From CAZOMR01 sp964580655 (lineage in GTDB: Bacteria; RBG-13-61-14; CAZOMR01), in the NCBI GenBank assembly GCA_964580655.1, contig CAZOMR010000016.1:1-25694 (forward strand): a stretch of 25,694 nt of DNA, in the 5' to 3' direction. The position numbers were made by a program, and so were the translations under genes. The notes beneath the pieces were generated by a model. The model was given only the letters and a program-made list of their open reading frames with translations. It did not search any database and had not been told where the DNA came from. Shown in pieces: positions 17,039 through 24,547 of the stretch (position 1 is its first letter; each line of letters begins with the position of its first letter).

Positions 17039-18448
17039 CTAAAGTTTTCTGAAAATTTGCTTGCTGATGAAATCTACGGCATCCTGGGCATATCGAAGGT
17101 TAAAGACCTTCTTTGCCGAACCTGCAAGGAGCGAGGGCATATAGTGCCGTAAAAATTGTGGATCGAAGAATGGCGACTTGATGCCGGTGCGGTTTCCGAT
17201 TACCATGAACATCTCAGAAGCGGTAACAAAGCAGTTGTCCATCTTTGTCACCCCGCTCGCGTTTTCCACCCTCGCCCGGGAGCAACTCCCGATAATGAAC
17301 GCCCTTCCGCCCTTTGCGTCAACAGGCTCCTTGATCCTGCCTATGATGAACACCGCTGGCTTAGCCTTTGCAAAGGCCTCCGCGCCCGCATAGGCCTCAA
17401 GAAATGCCAGGTACATCTTCAAGCCCATGATACACCCTGTCTCGCATTTTTCATCCGAGATGTCCGAATAAGGCCCGTGATATAGTCGGAGAGGAGAGTT
17501 CAAGCGCTTGAGTTCCTTGTTGACGTCCTGCCACCGGAAGAACTCATCATCATAAGGCTTGATGCGCTCGGCGAAGCGGTCCAGGTCTGAAATTGACGAG
17601 GCGTGGCCCATGATCTCAACCTCTTCAAGCCGGGCAGGCCGGTAACCCCGCCCGATTACAACACCAAGGTAAGGAACATCGGTCTCTCCCCGCATACCTA
17701 GCAGGCGGCTTGCGACCAGGTCCACCGCTATCGGGTTTTTGCCCATGAGAATGAGCCCTAGATGCCGTGGAATAGGCAGAGCCTCGTTTCCCACGCCAAC
17801 AGTGATAGCGTCCATTATCACGAAATCGGGCCAGCCCACTGTAAGAAGGTCCGCGATTTTTTCATTAAGAAGATAGTCGTGGTGAATTGATCTGTCATCA
17901 AAGCTGACGATCCCTACATTGAGCTTCACCGCTCCGGTCATCTTGCTCACGCAGTGGCACTTGAGCTTCGGCATATAGATGCGCGTGTCGGCCTGTGCAA
18001 AGGTGCGGTTCAGGCGGACCCGGTGGTGGACTTTGCCGCCTACAAAAACGGACATGCGCAGGTCCTCGTCCATCGCAACCAAGCCAATGGGCTTTCCCAC
18101 CTCGTGCCGAAGCCTCTGGATGCGATCCTTGTAGCCGCTCCAGTAAAAGGAGAAGCGGGTGGGGTTGCCGACTGCGGATGTTTCTGTGACCGCGATGCGC
18201 GAAACCTCTGGCCGAGCCGCAAGAGAGCGTATAGCGCTCTCGATAACATCGGGAGAAGTATATGAGACAGAACCGAAGGTCTTGGGATCAAATGCACAAA
18301 CAACATTGGGCTTGATCGCGACTTTGCCTCTGGGCTTATACCCCAGAGTGTCCATGCCATCCTCAATGATGGCTCGAATCCTCGCCACATCGTAATCCGG
18401 ACACTCGGCCACAAGCACTCGATTATCCTGCTTCTCTTTATCATTCAT
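17039..18448 (-). CDS. DUF362 domain protein
   Basis: The 469-residue product has the DUF362 pattern: GKVAIKPNVVCAFDP near the N-terminus, ADTRIYMPKLKCH, a conserved middle block including PDFVIMDAITVGVGNEALPI and GKNPIAVDLVASRLLG, then a long C-terminal region. DUF362 proteins are often linked to redox or Fe-S proteins, but their biochemical role is not settled. A later Cys pair (CETGC) and GSCSRARVE are seen, but no clear 4Fe-4S ferredoxin motif. GGAGAGGG precedes the ATG by seven bases. It lies about 80 bp downstream of the LarA-family gene on the same strand, and the pair is likely one operon. Confidence 0.85.
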   Translation of the reverse strand: MNDKEKQDNRVLVAECPDYDVARIRAIIEDGMDTLGYKPRGKVAIKPNVVCAFDPKTFGSVSYTSPDVIESAIRSLAARPEVSRIAVTETSAVGNPTRFSFYWSGYKDRIQRLRHEVGKPIGLVAMDEDLRMSVFVGGKVHHRVRLNRTFAQADTRIYMPKLKCHCVSKMTGAVKLNVGIVSFDDRSIHHDYLLNEKIADLLTVGWPDFVIMDAITVGVGNEALPIPRHLGLILMGKNPIAVDLVASRLLGMRGETDVPYLGVVIGRGYRPARLEEVEIMGHASSISDLDRFAERIKPYDDEFFRWQDVNKELKRLNSPLRLYHGPYSDISDEKCETGCIMGLKMYLAFLEAYAGAEAFAKAKPAVFIIGRIKEPVDAKGGRAFIIGSCSRARVENASGVTKMDNCFVTASEMFMVIGNRTGIKSPFFDPQFLRHYMPSLLAGSAKKVFNLRYAQDAVDFISKQIFRKL

Positions 18449-18531
18449 GCCAGAGCCCTCTCCTTTACAGTAATCATACAGGGACTATATCAAATCCGCG
18501 TCAAATATAACAACCCGGAACTATTACTCCT

Positions 18532-19851
18532 TCAGTCCCATGCTATGAATGACGCACCCGCCTTCGGAAGAATTACCACATCAGCTTCGGGCTTGAGCTT
18601 ATGCGCGCGCGCAAGAAGAGTATTCATGTCCGTGAAGAACTCGATGCCCAGGGCCTGGAGCGCTTGCACCCCTGATGTCATTGAGGTCATATAAAGCCAT
18701 GCATCAGCGGTCTTAAGTATCTTCATAAGGCTCAATGTGCCTGCGGCCTGGTCGGGCGATTTGTTCACCCGTAAGGCCACAGGTTCAAGAATTGCCAGGG
18801 GGGTTTTCTTGATGACCCATTTTGCCGTAGAAGGCAGTCCCTTTGGTAACCTGAGGTCCCCAAGCCCCTCTGGTGCTTTTGACACCGTGATGAAAATCCC
18901 TCCCGGCTTCAGCGCGGCCGAGCCGTTAAAGCAGGCTTTCATGGAAGTCCGCAGGTCAATGTCCAGCGGATGCGCATCAGCTATTACCACATCTGCCGGC
19001 TCCTCGAGCCGCACGGCCGCCATGTGTTCAAGAATTTTTCTTCCCTCTTCATGCGCCTTGATCGGATCGCCGCACACCACGGACACGATTCGGATAGGAT
19101 CAAGCACCGTGTTGATGATATAAACCTTGGGGCCTAAAAGAGCGCCGCACTCGTCCACCGCCTGCCGGAACCGACAGCGCTCCCTGGGCATACCGGAAGA
19201 TGAAATCCGCTCCGGCTTCTGGAACTTTGCGTTATGCGTAAAGAAAATAGGCTCAGGGCCGGCCACACCGGGCATAAAGTTCTTGAAGCCTCCGCCTACC
19301 CCCGCCTGCTCATGCGATTCAATACAACCTACGGCTACTACGGTATCTGATTCCACAACCAGCTTGTTGAAAGTGACAGGAACACCGTGAGTGGGGGTCT
19401 TGCCCACGAACACTATTTGATCCTTGTCCATATAATGATGATTGATCACGCGGATGCGCTTCACGATCTCCGGGCCTACGTGGTCCATGATCTCATCCTC
19501 AGTCATGTCGCGATGCGTGCCAAGAGATATGAGAATTACTATGTCCTCGTCCCGCACACCGGCCTGGTTTAGCTCCTGGATCACACGGGGAAGAACAGCC
19601 CGGACAGGAGTAGGCCGGGTCCGGTCATCAATCAGCACGCAAGCCGTCTTGCCACGGCGTGCGAACTCATGGAGCCGCGGTGACCCGATAGGGTTCTTCA
19701 TGGCCCGGTCAAGTTCATCCTCTATGTCTGGAATCTCTGATGGCCCCCCTGGCTGTAAAACCTCCCGGAGCTTCCATCCCTCCGGCAATGAAAAACTTAT
19801 TGCCCCATCTTTTCCCCAGGGCAGGCTCAAATTCTCCAGTTCTTTAGTCAT
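18532..19851 (-). CDS. LarA-family nickel-pincer racemase/epimerase homologue
   Basis: The 439-residue protein aligns by eye with lactate racemase LarA. DDRTRP (D76, R79) matches the LarA D72/R75 site. GTHR gives H113, equivalent to catalytic H108. IESHEQAGVGGGFK gives H180 and K190, spaced like H174 and the pincer-attachment lysine K184. H206 sits where the nickel ligand H200 does. All cofactor and catalytic residues therefore look intact. LarA homologues interconvert stereoisomers of 2-hydroxyacids by hydride transfer, and many have unknown substrates. The larB, larC and larE genes needed to make the cofactor are not in this window. A strong GGAGGGAC sequence precedes the ATG. The substrate is unknown; a 2-hydroxyacid is inference. 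Confidence 0.88.
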   Translation of the reverse strand: MTKELENLSLPWGKDGAISFSLPEGWKLREVLQPGGPSEIPDIEDELDRAMKNPIGSPRLHEFARRGKTACVLIDDRTRPTPVRAVLPRVIQELNQAGVRDEDIVILISLGTHRDMTEDEIMDHVGPEIVKRIRVINHHYMDKDQIVFVGKTPTHGVPVTFNKLVVESDTVVAVGCIESHEQAGVGGGFKNFMPGVAGPEPIFFTHNAKFQKPERISSSGMPRERCRFRQAVDECGALLGPKVYIINTVLDPIRIVSVVCGDPIKAHEEGRKILEHMAAVRLEEPADVVIADAHPLDIDLRTSMKACFNGSAALKPGGIFITVSKAPEGLGDLRLPKGLPSTAKWVIKKTPLAILEPVALRVNKSPDQAAGTLSLMKILKTADAWLYMTSMTSGVQALQALGIEFFTDMNTLLARAHKLKPEADVVILPKAGASFIAWD

Positions 19852-19932
19852 ACTGTCCCTCCTTGAAAACTGAATTTATCTTTCCCCGGTTTCTTGAACA
19901 TATACATCCGGGGGAGCTATCTGATTAAAGCT

Positions 19933-19961
19933 ATCATAGCATTGAGCCCTGGCATGGACAA
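19933..19961 (-). promoter_or_regulatory. candidate sigma-70 promoter for the LarA-DUF362 unit
   Basis: On the minus strand TTGTCC (19961-19956) is 17 bp before TATGAT (19938-19933). The -10 matches five of six consensus bases and the -35 matches four of six. The start would be near 19926, about 75 nt before the gene. Confidence 0.45.
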
Positions 19962-19983
19962 TTGAGAATACGACGCCAGGGCT
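19945..19983 (-). terminator. stem-loop at the end of the sulfatase gene
   Basis: AGCCCTGGC and GCCAGGGCT form a perfect 9-bp stem with a 21-base loop, beginning in the sulfatase stop codon when read on the minus strand. No continuous T-run follows, only a short palindrome GCTATGATAGC and TTT. It may be a weak terminator, and it overlaps the candidate LarA promoter. Confidence 0.4.
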
Positions 19984-21352
19984 AATCCATGAACTCCTTG
20001 CGAGGATCATTGGTATCCCTTCTCCAGTTTTGCACCATCTTCCGGAAGCGTTGAATCATGTTCCTGGCATCAGGGTCCCTTGCAAGGTTTTTCATCTCAA
20101 AGGGGTCCTCAGTAAGGTTGAAAAGAATTTCCTCGCCGTTTATGTAATGCCAGTACTTCCACTCATGAGTGCGCACTCCTCGCCATACAGCCGTGGGCCG
20201 GGGCGACCCCTCGCAGAATATATGATCTCTTTCAATGCCGTCCGCGCCGCTGAGCACAGGTGAAAGGTCTAAGCCTTGCAGAGGCTCTGGCCAGCGCACC
20301 CCGGCCAGGGAGCACAGGGTAGGTAGAAGGTCAAGGTTTGATATAAGCGAGTCGCACTGCCTGAAGCCGCTCACCTGCCTCGGGTCTGAAATCCAGAGTG
20401 GAATGCGAAGGTTTTCCTCATACATGGTGGGGCCTTTGTGGGCAAGGCCGTGCGAGGACCCCATCTCGCCGTGGTCGGAAGTGAAGATGACGACCGTGTT
20501 ATCCCTTTGCCCGCTAGCCCAAAGCGCGTCAAGCACCTTACCCAGGTTTCTATCCACATCCTCAAGCAGGTAACAATAAAAGCGAATATAATCCAGCCAG
20601 CCCTGCTCATCATTCGGCAACATGTTCTCGACCGCATTGATTTCGTGATGGCCTTGAAGAGTTTTGATAGCAGGCGCAAGCTCCGGCTCGAAATTGGGCG
20701 GCAGGGACACATCGTAATTCTTCTCGCTGGGATAATACTTAGCCAGGCCGGGTAAGCAGATGTCGTGAGGATTGATCGGGGAGTAGACCATCAGCCACGG
20801 TCCCTTGTCCCTGTTTTGCGAGATCCAGTCAGCCGCATTTTGCGTGACCCTTGGGTCCGAGCCGATTGCCACGAGTTGGTTGGAGACATGGGGCGAGTCG
20901 AACCCGTAGCGAAAGAGGTTTCCGATCCAGTGTGCCCGGCGGGACAGGTGCCACTTGCCGAAATACACGGTTTTATATCCTGCCTCTGAGAAGACCCTGC
21001 CCAGATTGGGGACCAGGGTTGAGAGTGAAGGATTCTTTGCCGCGAAGTCCACATTGGTGAGAATGCCGACCTCGTGAGGGTAACGGCCTGTCATTATGGT
21101 GGACCGGCTGGGCGAGCATAAGGGATAGGTGCAACAGACTTGAGTGAACTCCACCGCATTGGGCCGAAGCCGGTCCCGGTTGGGCAGGGACAGACGGGGC
21201 GTATGCATGGGCTGTCGCTCCTGGTCGTCCAGCACAATCAGGATATTAGGCCTGTCATTGACCCTGGCGGAGGCAGGGGACCACCCTCCCACCCCGGCCA
21301 GGGCCGCTAGAGAGGCCGAGTCCTTCAAGAATTCCCTGCGATCCCTTTTCAT
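19982..21352 (-). CDS. Tat-exported type I sulfatase
   Basis: The 456-residue protein begins with a twin-arginine signal (DRREFLK, then a moderately hydrophobic AALAGVGG segment). The sulfatase domain shows metal aspartates in NILIVLDD (D42, D43), the formylglycine motif CSPSR with C79 as the residue to be converted, GKWHLS (the usual catalytic Lys and His), and TSDHGEMGSSHG. It should hydrolyse a sulfate ester in the periplasm or outside the cell after C79 is matured. The C-terminal region EWKYWHYINGEE with DPFEMKNLA is a standard end for this family. The substrate is not evident. GGAGGG precedes the ATG, and the gene follows the small Cys-rich gene by 29 bp. Confidence 0.93.
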   Translation of the reverse strand: MKRDRREFLKDSASLAALAGVGGWSPASARVNDRPNILIVLDDQERQPMHTPRLSLPNRDRLRPNAVEFTQVCCTYPLCSPSRSTIMTGRYPHEVGILTNVDFAAKNPSLSTLVPNLGRVFSEAGYKTVYFGKWHLSRRAHWIGNLFRYGFDSPHVSNQLVAIGSDPRVTQNAADWISQNRDKGPWLMVYSPINPHDICLPGLAKYYPSEKNYDVSLPPNFEPELAPAIKTLQGHHEINAVENMLPNDEQGWLDYIRFYCYLLEDVDRNLGKVLDALWASGQRDNTVVIFTSDHGEMGSSHGLAHKGPTMYEENLRIPLWISDPRQVSGFRQCDSLISNLDLLPTLCSLAGVRWPEPLQGLDLSPVLSGADGIERDHIFCEGSPRPTAVWRGVRTHEWKYWHYINGEEILFNLTEDPFEMKNLARDPDARNMIQRFRKMVQNWRRDTNDPRKEFMD

Positions 21353-21381
21353 GGCAACCCTCCGTTTATCTCCAGGGCATT

Positions 21382-21834
21382 CTATCTTTGGGCCATTCGC
21401 CGGAATATCTCTTCAGCGCGTTCGCGATTCACTATCCCGCACACGCATGGCTTCGCGATATCCTCGGCCGCCTCTTTCGGCGTGATCTCTTTCTGCCGTA
21501 TTTTCCCTGCAAGGTCCTGCACCCGATTCCTCGCAATCAGGCCGTGACCGCACATCGTGATAAGCTCCTGTTCGGGCTTTGATGGAAGGGCATTCGGGAG
21601 GCCGAAAGAACCGAGCGTATGCAAGTAGGTATGTTCGCGAATTCCAGCATTTTCACAGCACCTGTGAATATCATCAAACAACCCGGACAGCACGATAGAG
21701 ACAGGGTATCCCTTTTTCTGGTTGGTCGCAAGCCATTCGCGCTTTATCTCGTTTATCGGGTCTGAGACTTTCTTCGGGGCAGTGTAGATAACGGTGATCA
21801 CGGTGGAAAGATATGCGACTCCGCGCATGAGCAA
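21382..21834 (-). CDS. small conserved-looking Cys-containing protein, probably frameshifted near its start
   Basis: I do not recognise a named family. The sequence has a central RCCENAG, then a MCGHGLI motif and a C-terminal KPCVCGIVN motif, which could be metal or Fe-S ligands. Most of it looks soluble. In this frame the first start is a TTG at 21834 (or ATG at 21828), with no well-spaced ribosome-binding site. Upstream, in the neighbouring frame, an ATG at 21881 has a good GAGG site and encodes MKWSDFISK before running off. Adding one A to the AAA at 21855-21857 would join both into a 166-residue protein. The gene lies between an Fe-S protein gene and the sulfatase gene. An artefactual indel or a genuine broken gene are both possible. 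Confidence 0.62.
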   Translation of the reverse strand: MLMRGVAYLSTVITVIYTAPKKVSDPINEIKREWLATNQKKGYPVSIVLSGLFDDIHRCCENAGIREHTYLHTLGSFGLPNALPSKPEQELITMCGHGLIARNRVQDLAGKIRQKEITPKEAAEDIAKPCVCGIVNRERAEEIFRRMAQR

Positions 21835-21938
21835 ACGCTTTGTGGCCTCAGGCCTTTGCTTATGAAGTCACTCCACTTCATCCAGGTATCCTCAATAATT
21901 CCGCTTTTTGGGAATCGTCTTCTCTATCATCTCTGCTG

Positions 21939-23144
21939 TCACTCTTCCTGTCCCCATGCTTCTTTTACGATTTCAGACATGTCCTTGACAGCCAATTTTC
22001 CTTCCAATCCTTCGATTTTAAGCGCGTCTTTGAACATTGTCAGGCAAATAGGGCATGCGACCGCTAAGATGTCCGCACCTGTATCACGGGCTTCTCTAAT
22101 CCTGATTCTTGCCGGACTGTCCTCGCCACCACCCAGGAAATCTGTATAGAAATTGCCTCCACCGCCCCCACAGCAAAAGGAATGAATTCTATTTCTATCC
22201 ATCTCTACAAATTCGATTCCCGGTATTACACTTAAGATTTCCCTTGGTGAATCGTATTCATTATTGTGCCGACCGAGAAAACAAGGATCGTGATACGTGA
22301 CTTTTGAATTAAGAGTTTTTGGAATTCTCAATTTCCCGTCTTTAATAAGATCCCGGAGAAGTTGTGTATAATGAAACACCTCGAAATCTCCGCCAAATTT
22401 CGGGTATTCGTTCTTCAGCGCGTTATATGAATGTGGCGAAAGGGTTACGATTTTTTTTACTTCCAGGTTTTTGAATTTCTGAATGTTCTGCCTTGCCAAA
22501 TGCTCAAACATACCCCTTTCACCAAGCATGTCCACCTCGTTACCATCACAGCTCTCATCATTGCCCAGAATTCCAAAAGAGATTCCAGATTTTTCCAGGA
22601 TATATCCCAATGCGATAGCGGCTTGCTGGCCCTCGGGATCGTATGATCCGACACATCCGACATGGTAAAGAAATTCATCTTCTGGTTCATATATCTTAAT
22701 TTGTTCTTTTGTCCATTCCCCTCTTTTCGAGCTTGCTTCTCCATATGGATTTCCCTGTGTTCTAATGTTGACGAGAAAATCCCTTACCTTGGGGGGAGTC
22801 AAAAACTTTTCTATGGCCTCTTCTTTTACTGCTTTTATTATCTTCCAGGCTTCGGGAAAAACTTTACCTTTACCTGCCCTCCATTGGTATAACCTACAAT
22901 TTTCGGTACAATTTCCGCACTCCGTGCAGGAATAAAATATATTAGTGATGGATTTACTCCACTCAATTTCTCCGCTTAATAGGCCTTGTATGAGCCACAT
23001 CATTCCGCCGGGCGAATATGTTTCAAAATGAAACCTCTTATAGGAAGGACAGTTAAAATCAGCATATCCTTCAATGTAAGGATACTTGCAATAACCGCAT
23101 CCGAAACATCTATGTATTAGATCCTTGTGTTCTTCGAGACCCGT
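21939..23144 (-). CDS. HdrD-like Fe-S protein with CCG domains (start uncertain)
   Basis: From ATG 23003 the product has the ferredoxin motif CTECGNC-TENC, a degenerate first CCG-like block (VGCVGSYD, NDESCDGNE, SPHSYN) and a complete second CCG block (HDPC, FCCGGGGG, CPIC). This matches the HdrD/GlcF-like Fe-S proteins. The frame is open upstream to 23171 and encodes CFGCGYC...CP, a likely first 4Fe-4S cluster, so the natural start must lie near 23144 or earlier. No ATG, GTG or TTG is available there, and ACG 23144 lies nine bases after GGGAGG. It follows the FAD gene with almost no gap. It would pass electrons between the flavoprotein and a disulfide or other acceptor. The length would be about 401 residues. 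Confidence 0.82.
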   Translation of the reverse strand, partial: TGLEEHKDLIHRCFGCGYCKYPYIEGYADFNCPSYKRFHFETYSPGGMMWLIQGLLSGEIEWSKSITNIFYSCTECGNCTENCRLYQWRAGKGKVFPEAWKIIKAVKEEAIEKFLTPPKVRDFLVNIRTQGNPYGEASSKRGEWTKEQIKIYEPEDEFLYHVGCVGSYDPEGQQAAIALGYILEKSGISFGILGNDESCDGNEVDMLGERGMFEHLARQNIQKFKNLEVKKIVTLSPHSYNALKNEYPKFGGDFEVFHYTQLLRDLIKDGKLRIPKTLNSKVTYHDPCFLGRHNNEYDSPREILSVIPGIEFVEMDRNRIHSFCCGGGGGNFYTDFLGGGEDSPARIRIREARDTGADILAVACPICLTMFKDALKIEGLEGKLAVKDMSEIVKEAWGQEE

Positions 23145-23145
23145 T

Positions 23146-24510
23146 TTATTCGACCTCCCAATTCCCTGGATTCATAATCCCGTTTGGGTCCAACAACTTT
23201 TTAATCCCTTTCATCAGGTTCAGTGTATTCTTGTCGGTCTTTTCCATAATCATTCTCTGCACATGAGCGTCCGGTTTCCAGGGTAATCCTCCCAACTCTA
23301 AAACGGCTTTATCCGTTTCGTACCAGGCCTTCTTCGCATTTTCAACATCGTTTGAGTCAGCACGATTGAACGGGAAAGGAGGGAAGAACAGAACCATACC
23401 CTTGCCAACCATTCTGAAGGCGGTTGTATAGGGGAAGCCATATTTATGAAAGATGTCCTGTGTCTGTTTGAAAGCTTCCGGGATTTTTTCTAATGGCAAG
23501 AAGCCACCCACGTAAATGAACCCGCCGCCTTTTCTGATATCGGAAATCCAAGCGGCGAACTGTGGTTTCTCAAGAAACCTCTCTAGAAAATCTTTAGATA
23601 ATGATTCTATTGGTATAAGTTCGGCTTTGTCTTTAAGCACCTCTTTGAGAGCTTTTTTCTTATACCCGATCTCTTCATCCGAGCAACCTGTGATGTATAC
23701 AATAGAGAACACCTGCCCTCTCATCCATTCCGGCATTTCTTGAGAGGTTAACATGACATCCTCGGCCATCTCTGTTTGAGCAATAATGAACATGACATCC
23801 GGTATTAAATCTATGCTTTTCAAATGTAGGGTAACAAATTCCCTTTTTTTCGGTTTCGGGTAAAGTCTAATAGAAAGTTTTGTGACAATCCCGGTGGTTC
23901 CAAACCATCCCATGAATAAACCTGTCAGATCCGGGAGAGAAGCTTTTGTATGCCAATACTCTGAGACAGCGCATGAACCTATCTTGCATATCTCACCGGT
24001 GGGTAGTATTACTTCAAGCCCATTCACCAGGTCGGAGTGTAATCCATATTTCTGTGATAAAGCGCCTGAACCGTAAATCAGGACATTCCCAGTGATCGTA
24101 CTGATCGGAGGAGAATCAGGCATCGGATGTTGAAGATCAGGACAATTCTTGTCAAGATGGTATCTCAATTGGCCCTGGGTTACACCAGCCTCGATTAAAG
24201 CATACCTGCTTTTTTCGTTAACCTCGATAATCCTATTCATTCTCTTTAAATCTAATATAATTCCACCTTTAAGTGGAAGAGCTAGACCGGATAAGCTCAA
24301 GCCGCCACCGTATGGGACCAGGGGAATTTTTTCTTCATTCGCAAGCACCACGATTTTTTGAACCTCTTCAGCAGTTTTAGGCATGGCAACAAATGCAGGC
24401 TTTTTCGACACCAATGCGCCAGGCTCACGCGAATGGATGAATAACTCCTCTTCCCTGTTAGAGACATTCTCCTGGCCAACGATCTCGACAAGAGAGTCCA
24501 ATATGTCCAT
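23146..24510 (-). CDS. FAD-binding oxidoreductase, GlcD/D-lactate-dehydrogenase type
   Basis: The protein has the PCMH/VAO FAD fold: PAFVAMPKTAEEVQKIV, the FAD diphosphate loop PYGGGLSLSG (about residues 66-75 from ATG 24510), IEAGVTQGQLRYHLD and FGTTGIVTKLSIRL. The C-terminal FAD-oxidase half ends in LDPNGIMNPGNWEVE, the usual family ending. It should oxidise a 2-hydroxyacid such as lactate or glycolate, giving electrons to the adjacent Fe-S proteins. ATG 24510 (about 454 residues) is preferred over 24594, which would overlap the preceding gene and adds 28 residues without family features. It sits between two HdrD-like genes with gaps of about 37 bp and almost none. Base use is visibly more AT-rich than in the window's left half. 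Confidence 0.92.
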   Translation of the reverse strand: MDILDSLVEIVGQENVSNREEELFIHSREPGALVSKKPAFVAMPKTAEEVQKIVVLANEEKIPLVPYGGGLSLSGLALPLKGGIILDLKRMNRIIEVNEKSRYALIEAGVTQGQLRYHLDKNCPDLQHPMPDSPPISTITGNVLIYGSGALSQKYGLHSDLVNGLEVILPTGEICKIGSCAVSEYWHTKASLPDLTGLFMGWFGTTGIVTKLSIRLYPKPKKREFVTLHLKSIDLIPDVMFIIAQTEMAEDVMLTSQEMPEWMRGQVFSIVYITGCSDEEIGYKKKALKEVLKDKAELIPIESLSKDFLERFLEKPQFAAWISDIRKGGGFIYVGGFLPLEKIPEAFKQTQDIFHKYGFPYTTAFRMVGKGMVLFFPPFPFNRADSNDVENAKKAWYETDKAVLELGGLPWKPDAHVQRMIMEKTDKNTLNLMKGIKKLLDPNGIMNPGNWEVE

Positions 24511-24547
24511 ACTGACTATCCCTGATTTCAAATCCAGATTTAATTTT

